Positions 53,595 to 64,000 of a stretch of DNA of 64,000 bases are shown in pieces. The notes below the pieces were generated by a model that was not told the origin of the DNA, made no database searches, and saw only the letters and a list, made by a program, of their open reading frames with translations. This DNA is from Myxococcus sp. (lineage in GTDB: Bacteria > Myxococcota > Myxococcia > Myxococcales > Myxococcaceae): assembly GCA_014879945.1 (NCBI GenBank), contig JACSRE010000148.1, positions 1 through 64,000 on the forward strand, written 5' to 3'. The position numbers and the translations under genes are program-made. Each line of letters opens with the position of its first letter. Positions within the stretch are counted from its first letter, which is position 1.

Positions 53595-55493
53595 CTACCC
53601 GGCCAGCCGCGCGTCGAGCGCGGGCACCAGCGACGACGCGCGGGCCGCCAGCGCGCGAATGAGGCCCGCCTGGCTCGAGCGCTCCTCTCGCGGGCGCGCC
53701 GCGAGGGCCAGGGCCAACGCGAAGCAGGGGTCGAACGCCGCGCACGTCTTCGCGCGCGCGACGTGCTCGGCCCGGAAGCCGGGGGGGACCCGCAGTGTCC
53801 AGTTGTCAGGGTGCACCACCCCGGCGCGGTTATAGAGCTCGTGGCTCCCCAGCAGATCGAACACCCACAGCATGACGTGGCGCGCCCGCGTCGTGAACAA
53901 CACCGCGAGCTCGCCACCGGCCAGGTGGTCGCGAGACCGGGCGAAGTGCAGGCCAAGCTCCGCGCGGCCGACGCCATCGGGGGCAAGGCACGCCACCACG
54001 TGCTCGCGCCGCGCCGCCGCGACCTCGTCACTCCAGCGCTCCGCCGTTCGCCAGATCGTCGGCGTGTCGTGGGTGCCCACCATCACCCAGTCTTCGGGGG
54101 CCGCGTTGGCGGGCAGGTAGACGTCTGACGGGTCGACCACGTTCGCCTTCTGCGTCACGCGGAAGCGCCCAAGCCCGTGGCGCGCGATGACGCGGCCCAG
54201 CGGCGCCGGCATGGTCGAGAGCACCTCGCAGGCCACCGAGTCGCTGCCGCGGCCGGCGGCGCGCGCGGCGTCGAGCAGCTGGTCGAACGTCTGGGCGTAG
54301 CGGGCCACCTGCGCTTCCCGCAGGTCCGTGACGAAGGCGTCGGTCCACGGCTCGACCCGGCGGTCGAGCTGGCCTGGCTCGACGAGGTCGAAGGCCGCCA
54401 CCTCATCGTGGCCAACGCCCTCGCCGACCGAGAACAGCCGCGCGCCCTCGCGCACCGCCTGGTGCTCGTCGCGCGCGCCCTCGCGGTAGATCCAGGGGCA
54501 GACCAGGCCGTGCGGGTGATCGACGCGCAGCCCGTCGTAGTCGCGGAAGAGCCGGTAGAAGCGCTCCTTGCGAAACGCCGACGCGCCCGGCTCCTGCGCG
54601 GGGGACAAGACGGGGTAGCCCCACGGCTGGCCCTCGGGGTTGGTGCGGCTGGGGGGCGCGCCCATCGCGTAGCCCTCGAGCATCAACGACGCGTTGGCCC
54701 AGCGATCGGCGTGCGAGAGCCCCACCTGCAGATCGGCCCACACGCGCAGGCCGACGTCGTGGGCTCTCTCGGTGAAGCGGCGGTGCTGGTCGGCGAGCAG
54801 GTATTGCTCGCGGGCGTAGCGCACGAGCTCGAGGTGGTGCTCGCGCAAGAGCGCCTCGAGGCGGTGGCGGCGGACCGTCGCTGGCGCCCGCGCGTCGAAG
54901 AGCTGGGCGTCGGTGCGGTCGGGCCACGCGCCCGGATCGGTGTCGCCGTGCCGCGTCGAGAGCACCCGGTGGAGCGCGTCGGTCTCGAGCCAGCGGCCCT
55001 CGCGTTCCCGAAAGCGCGACAGCCCTGCCTCGAGCGCCTCGAGCCTCGGGTCCCCTGCCCTCGCGAGGCGCTCCCACCGCGCATGCAGCGCGGCCCACCG
55101 CCGGTCGCTCGTCGAGAAGGCGCGCGCGTAGTCGCTGCGGTCTCCGGCGATGGCCGGCGCGGGCTCGTCGTCGACCGAGAGCGGCCCCTCGTCGAGCACG
55201 GCCCAGGACAGCTGGAGCCGGGAGCGAGAGAACGCGGTGCCGTCGTAGGGTGAGAGGTTGTGCCGCGAGATCTCGCCTGCTGGCCCCAGCTGAACGGCGT
55301 TGAACCCCAGCGCCGAGAGGAACTCGAGGAACGCCTCGGCGCCCGCGCCGCCGATCGCGCCAGCGCCCACGTCGAGCGGCCCATCGCTCGGCAGGCAGCG
55401 GTCGTGCACCGCGCAGGAGAGCCGATCGATCCCCAACACCTTCAGCGCTTCGGTGACGAGCTCCCGCACCGGCCGGAAGGTACGGAGAACCAC
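53595..55493 (-). CDS. malQ: 4-alpha-glucanotransferase (MalQ-type, GH77)
   Basis: 632 residues. It matches the GH77 layout: catalytic Asp in YDGLRVDHPHGL, Glu in ACEVLSTMPAPLGRV and the third Asp in VMVGTHDTPTIWR. The usual MalQ sequences AEDLG and GTHDNDT are altered, so it is a diverged member. It transfers alpha-1,4-glucan segments between chains. First gene of the alpha-glucan cluster. GTG 55493 is a provisional start without a clear ribosome-binding site. Confidence 0.85.
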   Translation of the reverse strand: MVLRTFRPVRELVTEALKVLGIDRLSCAVHDRCLPSDGPLDVGAGAIGGAGAEAFLEFLSALGFNAVQLGPAGEISRHNLSPYDGTAFSRSRLQLSWAVLDEGPLSVDDEPAPAIAGDRSDYARAFSTSDRRWAALHARWERLARAGDPRLEALEAGLSRFREREGRWLETDALHRVLSTRHGDTDPGAWPDRTDAQLFDARAPATVRRHRLEALLREHHLELVRYAREQYLLADQHRRFTERAHDVGLRVWADLQVGLSHADRWANASLMLEGYAMGAPPSRTNPEGQPWGYPVLSPAQEPGASAFRKERFYRLFRDYDGLRVDHPHGLVCPWIYREGARDEHQAVREGARLFSVGEGVGHDEVAAFDLVEPGQLDRRVEPWTDAFVTDLREAQVARYAQTFDQLLDAARAAGRGSDSVACEVLSTMPAPLGRVIARHGLGRFRVTQKANVVDPSDVYLPANAAPEDWVMVGTHDTPTIWRTAERWSDEVAAARREHVVACLAPDGVGRAELGLHFARSRDHLAGGELAVLFTTRARHVMLWVFDLLGSHELYNRAGVVHPDNWTLRVPPGFRAEHVARAKTCAAFDPCFALALALAARPREERSSQAGLIRALAARASSLVPALDARLAG

Positions 55494-55523
55494 CCGCCGA
55501 GTCGAGCACGCGAGGCCGCCTGG

Positions 55524-55907
55524 TCAGCGGCGCAGCAGTGACGCGATCGCCTCGCCCAGCTGGGCGCGACTGAACGGCTTCTGCAGGTGCGCCACCTGGG
55601 GCTCGCTCAGCAGCCGCGTCGCGACCTCTTCAGGGGCGTAGCCCGAGCAGATGATCACCGGAATGCCGGGCCTCACGCGCCGCAGCGCCGCGAACGTCTC
55701 GGCCGCGGGCCGCCCTGGCATCATCACGTCGAGGAGCACCACCTCGGCCGCGCCCCAGGCGCTCAGCTGCGCCTCGGCGTCGAGGCCGTCTTCGGCCACG
55801 CGCACCTCGAAGCCCAGCGCCTCGAGCAGGCGACTGGTCGCGCGACGCATGAGCGGGTCGTCGTCGACGAGCAAGACGGAGCCCGCGCTCGTGCTGGACT
55901 GCACCAT
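55524..55907 (-). CDS. Stand-alone response regulator receiver
   Basis: 127 residues, a receiver domain only. Acidic pair Asp 15/16, phosphoacceptor Asp 60 (VVLLDVMMPG), Ser 88 and Lys 110 (LQKPF) are present, so phosphorylation should be possible. There is no output domain; it likely signals through protein contact as CheY-like proteins do. ATG 55907 has GGAAGG 9 nt upstream. No histidine kinase is adjacent. Confidence 0.93.
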   Translation of the reverse strand: MVQSSTSAGSVLLVDDDPLMRRATSRLLEALGFEVRVAEDGLDAEAQLSAWGAAEVVLLDVMMPGRPAAETFAALRRVRPGIPVIICSGYAPEEVATRLLSEPQVAHLQKPFSRAQLGEAIASLLRR

Positions 55908-55927
55908 GTCGTCGCCTTCCCCGCTTG

Positions 55928-56001
55928 CGCGCCCGGCGGGACTCGAACCCACGACCCTCGGCTTAGAAGGCCGATGCTCTATCCAGCTGAGCTACGGGCG
56001 C
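55928..56001 (-). tRNA. tRNA-Arg(TCT)
   Basis: 74 nt, CCA not encoded. Acceptor GCGCCCG/CGGGCGC, D-arm TAGCTCAGCTGGATAGAGC, anticodon stem TCGGC/GCCGA with loop CTTCTAA (anticodon TCT), T-arm GTGGGTTCGAGTCCCGC. It lies 20 bp downstream of tRNA-Pro(TGG), probably co-transcribed. Confidence 0.96.
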
Positions 56002-56021
56002 CTGCACTGCTGCCCTTCAAG

Positions 56022-56095
56022 TCGGGGTGGCCGGATTCGAACCGACGACCTTCTGCGCCCAAGGCAGACGCGCTACCAAACTGCGCTACACCCCG
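56022..56095 (-). tRNA. tRNA-Pro(TGG)
   Basis: 74 nt, CCA not encoded. Acceptor CGGGGTG/CACCCCG, D-arm TAGCGCAGTTTGGTAGCGC, anticodon stem TCTGC/GCAGA with loop CTTGGGC (anticodon TGG), T-arm GTCGGTTCGAATCCGGC. Second proline isoacceptor in the window. Confidence 0.96.
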
Positions 56096-56251
56096 TGTTG
56101 TGAGCGCGCCTTCTGGCCCACATGGCGGTGACGCGCAAGCACGGGGATCACTGACATCGGGGGCTTGTGCGAAGGGCTGACTTTGACCACATTCCCGCAA
56201 GTCCGCATTGCGGCCGGGCCGGCCCCCTTGCAACGTAGACCGGTGACTTTG

Positions 56252-57883
56252 ATGCCCTTTTGGCGACGTGGCCTGACGGCGCTGGTGGTGCTGGCGCTCG
56301 CAGGTTGCCCGAAGAACGAGCCTCCCCCCGAGGTGCCGCCTCCGCTCGCCGAGTGCGACGGGGTGGCCGAGCGCACGCCGATGCGCCTGCTGACGCGCGC
56401 GGAGTACGACAACACCATCGCCGACCTGCTCGGTGACGTCAGCAATCCCTCGAAGGACTTCCCGCGCGAGCCCATCGTTCACGGCTTCGACAACGACGCC
56501 AGGTCGCTGCTGGTGAGCGACGAGTCGGTGACCCGCTACCTCGAGAGCGCCGAGGCGATCGCCGCGGGCGTGATGGCCACCCGGAAGGAGCGGGTGCTGC
56601 CGTGCCAGAGCCGCGACACCGCCTGCGCCGACGCCTTCATCTCGACCACCGGCCGGCGGCTGTTCCGCCGCGCCCTGACGGTCGAGGAGCGCGCCGCCTT
56701 CAAGGTCTTCTTCCAGCAGGTCTTCGCGTCGCAGAACGGCAACTTCGAGGTGGCCATCGAGTGGACGCTGCAGGTGATGCTGCAGTCGCCGCAGTTCCTC
56801 TACCGGTTCGAAGAGGGCGAGGTGCCGCCCAGCAAGTGGGACATGCGCACGCCGCTGCTGGGCGTCGAGCTCGCCAGCCGCCTCTCGTACCTCCTCTGGG
56901 CGTCGGCGCCCGACGACACCCTGCTCGACCTCGCCGAGGCCGGCCAGCTCGACGACCCCTCCGTGCTCGAGGCCCAGGCCCGCCGGCTGCTGGGCGACGC
57001 GCGCGCCATGCGCGGCCGCATGCGCTTCGTCTCGTTGTGGCTGCGCGCCGACGACATCGCGCGGCTGAGCAAGGACCCGGTCAACTACCCGAACTTCTCG
57101 CCGCAGCTCGCCGCGTCGTGGCAGCGATCGTTCGAGCTGTTCCTGCGTGACTCGCTCTCGCGCGAGGGCAGCCTCAAGGCGCTGCTCACCAGCGACCGCC
57201 TGTACGTCAACGATCTGATGCAGGCGTACGCGAACCGCAGCGGGCTCGACGCCGAGTTCACCCCCGTCGCCATGCCCGACTCCCAGCGCCTGGGCGTGCT
57301 GACGCAGCCGGGGTTCCTGGCGCGCCTGTCGTCACCCGATCAGTCGTCTCCGATTCGGCGCGGCATCTTCGTGCTCGAGCACCTGCTGTGCCAGCCGCCG
57401 CCGTCGCCGCCGCCCGGGTTCAACCCCGTGCCGCCGATGGCCAACACCGGCGCGACCACCCGCGAGCGCTTCAAGCAGCACTCGGTCGACCCGAACTGCT
57501 CGGGCTGCCACGCGCTGATCGACCCGGTGGGCTTCGGCTTCGAGCACTACGACGCCGTGGGCGCCTTCCGCGTCAGCGAGAACGGCCTGCCCATCGACGC
57601 CAGCGGCTCGGTCTTCGCGGCGCACGACGAGAAGCTCTCGGGGCCCTTCAACGGCATCGGCGAGCTGGCCCGCCGCCTCGCCGACTCGCGGCAGGTGCAC
57701 GACTGCGTCGCCTCGGAGTGGATGCGCTTCGCCATGGGCCGCGGGCTCGGGGCCGGCGACCAGTGCAGCCTCACCCAGGTGCAGGACAAGTTCACCGCGT
57801 CGCAGGGCCGGTTCGACGATCTGCTGGTGGCCATCGTGATGAGTGACACGTTCCGGACGCGTCCGGCAGGAGTCGCGCGATGA
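56252..57883 (+). CDS. DUF1592/DUF1588-type cytochrome-like lipoprotein
   Basis: 543 residues. The signal peptide has a lipobox (LAGC). The layout is that of the Planctomycete/myxobacterial secreted family with DUF1587 (RLLTRAEYDNTIADLLGDVS), DUF1595, DUF1592 (RLSYLLWASAPDDTLLDLAE), DUF1588 (SPIRRGIFVLEHLLCQPPPS) and DUF1585. A CxxCH motif at 416-420 (CSGCHALIDPVGFGFEHYD) could bind haem. Reaction unknown; it is usually encoded with a DUF1552 partner, as here, with ATGA overlap. Confidence 0.93.
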   Translation: MPFWRRGLTALVVLALAGCPKNEPPPEVPPPLAECDGVAERTPMRLLTRAEYDNTIADLLGDVSNPSKDFPREPIVHGFDNDARSLLVSDESVTRYLESAEAIAAGVMATRKERVLPCQSRDTACADAFISTTGRRLFRRALTVEERAAFKVFFQQVFASQNGNFEVAIEWTLQVMLQSPQFLYRFEEGEVPPSKWDMRTPLLGVELASRLSYLLWASAPDDTLLDLAEAGQLDDPSVLEAQARRLLGDARAMRGRMRFVSLWLRADDIARLSKDPVNYPNFSPQLAASWQRSFELFLRDSLSREGSLKALLTSDRLYVNDLMQAYANRSGLDAEFTPVAMPDSQRLGVLTQPGFLARLSSPDQSSPIRRGIFVLEHLLCQPPPSPPPGFNPVPPMANTGATTRERFKQHSVDPNCSGCHALIDPVGFGFEHYDAVGAFRVSENGLPIDASGSVFAAHDEKLSGPFNGIGELARRLADSRQVHDCVASEWMRFAMGRGLGAGDQCSLTQVQDKFTASQGRFDDLLVAIVMSDTFRTRPAGVAR

Positions 57884-59187
57884 AGCGCCTGAGCCGACGA
57901 AACGTCTTGCGCGGGGCCGGCGGCGTCGCCGTCGCCCTGCCCCTGCTCGCCGACTGGGCGCGCGCCGACGGGCCGCCGCCGAAGCGGTTCATCGCCTCGT
58001 ACGTGCCCAACGGGGTGTTCACCCCGCAGTGGTTCCCCACCGCGGGCGCCGACGAGCGCACCTTCACCCTCGGCGCGATCCACCAGCCGCTGGTGCCCTA
58101 CAAAGACAGGTGCCTCTTCGTGCAGGGCATCGACATGAACGTGGCCATTCAGGGCACGGGCGAGATGCACCAGCGGGGCCTGGGCGCGCTGCTCACCGGC
58201 GCCAAGCTCAACAGCGGCACCTTCATCGGCAACGACGGCAGCTCGGCCGGCTGGGCGAAGGGCAAGTCGATCGATCAGGAGGTGGCGCTGATGATCGGCC
58301 AGACGACCCGGCTCTCGAGCCTGCAGCTGGGCGTCAACGCCCAGGAGCGCGACGTCTCGGGCGTGATGAGCTACGGCGGCGACGCGGTGCCGCTGCTCCC
58401 GCAGAACGATCCGCGGGTGACCTTCCGCAACCTCTTCATGGACGGCGCGCCGGGCCCGATGCTCGACGCGGTGCAGGCCAGGCGGAAGTCGGTGCTCGAC
58501 GCGGTGCTCGATCAGGTCGCGGTGGTGAAGCGGCGCATGGGCGCGGTCGATCAACAGCGCCTCGACGCCCACTTCACCAAGGTGCGCGAGCTCGAGCGAC
58601 GGGTGACGGCGCTGCCTCCCGGCACCTGCCCCGCCCCCATGGCGCCCGGCGAGCTGAACCCGCTCACCGAGGCCGCGATGCCCGAGGTGGCGAAGCTCCA
58701 GCTCGACTTCGTGCTGCTGGCCTTCCAGTGCGATCTGACCCGCGTCGCCACCATCATGTGGAGCGACGCCAAGAACCACCGGGGCATGCCCTTCCTCGGC
58801 ATCAACTCCTCGATCCACAACATCACCCACTACGGCGACTCCGACATGGGGCGCCTGAAGCTGATCGATCGTGATCGGTGGCAGATGCAGCAGTTCGCCT
58901 ACATCCTCGAGGGGCTCAAGAACGTCGCCGACCCCAACGGGGGCACGCTGCTCGACAACACGCTCGTCTTCCAGGGCAGCGACGTCTCGCGCGGCAACGT
59001 GCACTCGCACGACGACATGCCGCACCTGCTGGCCGGCGGCGCGGCGGGCTGGCAGATGGGCCGCTTCGTGAGGTTCGGCGGCCAGCAGCACAACAACCTG
59101 CTGGTCTCGATCCTCAACGCCTTCGGCGGCACCCACACCACCTGGGGCGACCCGGCCTTCTGCACCGGGCCCCTGCGCGGGCTGTGA
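57880..59187 (+). CDS. DUF1552 protein, Tat substrate
   Basis: 435 residues. The N-terminus KRLSRRNVLRGAGGVAVALP is a twin-arginine signal, so it is exported folded. FIASYVPNGVFTPQWFP, FQCDLTRVATIMWSDAKNH, NITHYGDS and GNVHSHDDMPHLLAGG are typical of DUF1552; the family looks related to alkaline-phosphatase-type DUF1501 proteins. Substrate unknown. The start overlaps the stop of the DUF1592 gene, so the two are made together in the envelope. Confidence 0.93.
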   Translation: MKRLSRRNVLRGAGGVAVALPLLADWARADGPPPKRFIASYVPNGVFTPQWFPTAGADERTFTLGAIHQPLVPYKDRCLFVQGIDMNVAIQGTGEMHQRGLGALLTGAKLNSGTFIGNDGSSAGWAKGKSIDQEVALMIGQTTRLSSLQLGVNAQERDVSGVMSYGGDAVPLLPQNDPRVTFRNLFMDGAPGPMLDAVQARRKSVLDAVLDQVAVVKRRMGAVDQQRLDAHFTKVRELERRVTALPPGTCPAPMAPGELNPLTEAAMPEVAKLQLDFVLLAFQCDLTRVATIMWSDAKNHRGMPFLGINSSIHNITHYGDSDMGRLKLIDRDRWQMQQFAYILEGLKNVADPNGGTLLDNTLVFQGSDVSRGNVHSHDDMPHLLAGGAAGWQMGRFVRFGGQQHNNLLVSILNAFGGTHTTWGDPAFCTGPLRGL

Positions 59188-59203
59188 GCGCCGGCGCCGC
59201 GCG

Positions 59204-59842
59204 TCAGTAGGGCACGTACTCGGGGCGCGGGTGCTGGCTCCACTTCTGAATCGAGGGGCGCTTCCAGTTCGCCTCGACGTAGGCCCGCACCTTGGCCGGC
59301 AGCGGGTCGGCGTTGGCGTTGAGGCGCTGCAGCATCATGGCGAGATCGGCGTCGGCGATGCACCACTGGCCAAAGAGCGTGGTGCGCTGATCCGAGAGGA
59401 GCCGCTCGCAGGCCGCCAGCAGGCGCGCGACGGCGTGCTGGCCGCCCTGGCTCAGCGGCCGGGTGGTGGTCTCGTACCAGACGGTGGCGGTCGAGCGCTC
59501 CTCGCGAATGGGGCCCAGATCGCTGCGCACCCACGCCATGATCTCACGGCAGATCCCCCGCTCCTTCAGGTCTTCGGGGAACAGCCGCGGGTACTTCGGG
59601 AAGGGGAAGGTCTCGGCGAGGTACTCGATGATCGCCTGCGACTCGGCGAGCCAGTAGTCGCCGTGCTGCAGCGCCGGCACCCGGCCGGTGTGGGCGAGGT
59701 ACTGCGGCGCGCGGTGCTCCTGCTTCGGCAGCGACACCTCCTTCACCGTGTACGGCAACCCCTTCTCCTCCAGCGCGACGAAGGCCGACATCGCGTACGG
59801 CGAGATCCAGTGGTGGTCGATGTAGAGGGTGAGCGGTTCCAT
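59204..59842 (-). CDS. yfcF: Glutathione S-transferase, YfcF-like
   Basis: 212 residues. Thioredoxin-fold N-domain (LYIDHHWISPYAMSAFVALE with the cis-Pro segment RVPALQ, and ESQAIIEYLAETF) and helical C-domain. WVRSDLGPIREERSTATVW and FGQWCIADADLAMMLQRLN are strikingly close to E. coli YfcF, a GST with peroxidase activity linked to oxidative stress. ATG 59842 is preferred over ATG 59860. Confidence 0.9.
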   Translation of the reverse strand: MEPLTLYIDHHWISPYAMSAFVALEEKGLPYTVKEVSLPKQEHRAPQYLAHTGRVPALQHGDYWLAESQAIIEYLAETFPFPKYPRLFPEDLKERGICREIMAWVRSDLGPIREERSTATVWYETTTRPLSQGGQHAVARLLAACERLLSDQRTTLFGQWCIADADLAMMLQRLNANADPLPAKVRAYVEANWKRPSIQKWSQHPRPEYVPY

Positions 59843-59869
59843 GCGCCCGTCGTAGCGCATCGCGCGCGG

Positions 59870-61234
59870 TCAGGGTGAGGGCGCGGCGGCGGCGAGCCAC
59901 TGACGATAGGCAGCGCTCAGGTTCGCGCGCTGGAGGAAGACGAAGCGGCGGCCGGCGTCGCGCACCAGCTCGCCAGAGGCGAACAGCGCGAGGCCGTCAG
60001 GCGTCGTCCACCCGTCGGCGAAGGGCACGATCGCCAGGCCCCAGGCGAACCCCGGGCGCGCGCGCGACAGGGGCAGCACCGCGCCGGTGTCGAGCTCGAC
60101 CAGCAGCGCGTCGTGATCGTCGCCGGCCCAGTCGACGTTCGGCCGATCGATCGCGCGGGCGAGCGGCGCCGGCAGCGAGGTGCCGCCCAGCATGAAGCGC
60201 GTCGTCGGGTGGCGCTCGAGGAGCCCGCGCAGCTCGTCGGCGCGCTCGGCCAGGCGGGTGCCTTCGAGCGAGATCGTCGCCCACCCGCTCCCGACGAGCG
60301 CGTCGATCGACGGCCCCAGCGGCCCCAGCGGCGCAGCGAGGTGCAGCCGAAGGGTGTGCGCACGCGGCGGGCGGGCGCCCAGCGCCAGCAGCGCGCTCAT
60401 CGGGACGGCGGCGCTGAACTGCAGGCCCACCACGCGCACCGTAGAGGGCAGCGCGGCGAGCACCGACTCGAGGCGCGCGCGCGACTCGGTGCCGTTGCAC
60501 AGCAGCGTCACCCGCGAGAGCGCTCCGAAGACGGGGCCGGCGAAGGCGCGGCCCAGGCGCTGCGGCTCCAGCCGGTCGCGGGGCCCCAGCCAGAGGCTGC
60601 ACGCCACCACGTAGCCGCACTTCCACGAGACGTGATCGAAGCGCAGCTCACTCAAGACGTGGCGCTCGCGGCGCGTCGAGGCGTACTCGCCCAGCAGCTC
60701 GGGGTCGCTGGTGCCGTCGCGCAGCTTCAGCTCGTACGCCGCCATCAACGCGTGCGGCGCCTGGTGCTCGATCAGCCAATCCGCGAGCACGTGCCAGCGC
60801 CCCTCGTCACCAGGCCGCGCGGCGACCGCGTCGAGGAGCGCCTCGGGAGGCTCCCCGCGGGCCACCACCCGCTCGAGATCGACGACCTCGAAGACGAGCC
60901 CCAGCGACGGCTCCACCCGATCGCCGGGGAAGAGGTCGCGGCGCCGCTCGACCAGCGCCTCGCCGTTGACCCGCAGCGCGCCGCCGTGGCCCGGGTGCGC
61001 CACCGTCCACCGGCCAGCGGGGTCGATGGTCAGCCCGGCGTTGGTGCGGCCACCCCACCCGTCGCGACAGAACGCGCTCCAGGCCTGCGGGTCGACCGAG
61101 ACCACCACGTCGCAGCTGGGGTCGAGGCCGAGGGTGTAGTGGCCCGAGCGCCCTTCGAGCAGCTCGCCGCCGCCGGGGAACGAGACGGCCACCCCGGCCG
61201 GGACCTGCAGCAGCTTGAGCCCGAGGCGCGGCAC
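59870..61234 (-). CDS. FHA-domain protein with TIGR02996-type module
   Basis: 454 residues from a GTG start. An FHA-like domain spans about residues 25-115 (GHYTLGLDPSCDVVVSVDPQ, WTVAHPGHGGALRVNGEALV, GDRVEPSLGLVFEV), which would bind phosphothreonine. Next is a segment LLDAVAARPGDEGRWHVLADWLIEHQ, matching the repeat-companion module TIGR02996 found widely in myxobacteria and Planctomycetes. The C-terminal 250 residues resemble leucine-rich-like alternating strands. No kinase is adjacent. It lies 25 bp downstream of parE. Confidence 0.78.
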   Translation of the reverse strand: MPRLGLKLLQVPAGVAVSFPGGGELLEGRSGHYTLGLDPSCDVVVSVDPQAWSAFCRDGWGGRTNAGLTIDPAGRWTVAHPGHGGALRVNGEALVERRRDLFPGDRVEPSLGLVFEVVDLERVVARGEPPEALLDAVAARPGDEGRWHVLADWLIEHQAPHALMAAYELKLRDGTSDPELLGEYASTRRERHVLSELRFDHVSWKCGYVVACSLWLGPRDRLEPQRLGRAFAGPVFGALSRVTLLCNGTESRARLESVLAALPSTVRVVGLQFSAAVPMSALLALGARPPRAHTLRLHLAAPLGPLGPSIDALVGSGWATISLEGTRLAERADELRGLLERHPTTRFMLGGTSLPAPLARAIDRPNVDWAGDDHDALLVELDTGAVLPLSRARPGFAWGLAIVPFADGWTTPDGLALFASGELVRDAGRRFVFLQRANLSAAYRQWLAAAAPSP

Positions 61235-61259
61235 CAGGCCTTCGTACCGCGTGGGCGGC

Positions 61260-63185
<1,926 letters not shown>

Positions 63186-63188
63186 CGG

Positions 63189-64000
<812 letters not shown>

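Overview
The window is about 64 kb of very GC-rich DNA (strong G/C bias at third codon positions) from a bacterium that is most likely a myxobacterium (phylum Myxococcota). The pointers are: a secreted protein ending in a MYXO-CTERM-like sorting tail; an IF-3 with an AUC start and an Ala/Pro-rich C-terminal extension, as in the Dsg protein of Myxococcus xanthus; an IhfA with an acidic tail; an FHA protein carrying a TIGR02996-type module; paired DUF1592/DUF1552 secreted proteins; and several Cys-rich lipoproteins. Taxonomy is inferred, not proven.

Layout. 1-4.5 kb: the 3' part of groEL, a small repeat-containing basic protein, a nucleotidyltransferase-fold protein, a 72-bp tandem repeat and a conserved hypothetical gene. 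4.6-5.4 kb: a Cys-rich lipoprotein. 5.4-20.3 kb, minus strand: one long ribosomal cluster equivalent to the S10, spc and alpha operons (rpsJ ... rplQ), driven from a clear promoter near 20.26 kb. It lacks rplC between rpsJ and rplD, rpsN between rplE and rpsH, and map between adk and infA. 20.5-25.3 kb: accessory genes (AbiEi/DUF559 protein, a two-finger PARP-type zinc-finger protein, a sterol-desaturase-family enzyme divergent from a Crp/Fnr regulator with a 16-bp palindrome between them) and a roughly 0.9-kb array of about 150-bp degenerate repeats that runs into the 3' end of the desaturase gene.

25.3-31 kb, minus strand: infC-rpmI-rplT-pheS-pheT-ihfA followed by tRNA-Pro(GGG). 31-39 kb: spoVG-prs-FAD oxidoreductase, a short-chain dehydrogenase, a secreted family 1 glycosidase, a TPR lipoprotein, and the rpsP-khpA-rimM-trmD operon. 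39-43 kb: two secreted or surface proteins and tRNA-Gly(GCC). 43.6-55.5 kb, minus strand: a glycogen/trehalose/alpha-glucan cluster malQ-treZ-glgE-glgB-tetR-treS::mak, an almost complete GlgE pathway. TreS interconverts trehalose and maltose, its fused maltokinase domain makes maltose-1-phosphate, GlgE polymerises that, and GlgB branches the glucan. TreZ and MalQ process the glucan ends, but treY is not here. 55.5-59.2 kb: a receiver-only regulator, tRNA-Arg(TCT), tRNA-Pro(TGG) and the DUF1592/DUF1552 pair. 59.2-64 kb, minus strand: a YfcF-like GST, the FHA protein, and topoisomerase IV parE with the 3' part of parC.

Most of the window is core genome. The points most worth following are the two non-coding repeat families, the missing ribosomal genes, the eukaryote-like PARP zinc fingers, a Cys-rich module shared by two lipoproteins, the palindromic operator candidate, and the TetR regulator embedded in the GlgE-pathway operon. 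I did not find a convincing wholly new multi-gene system.
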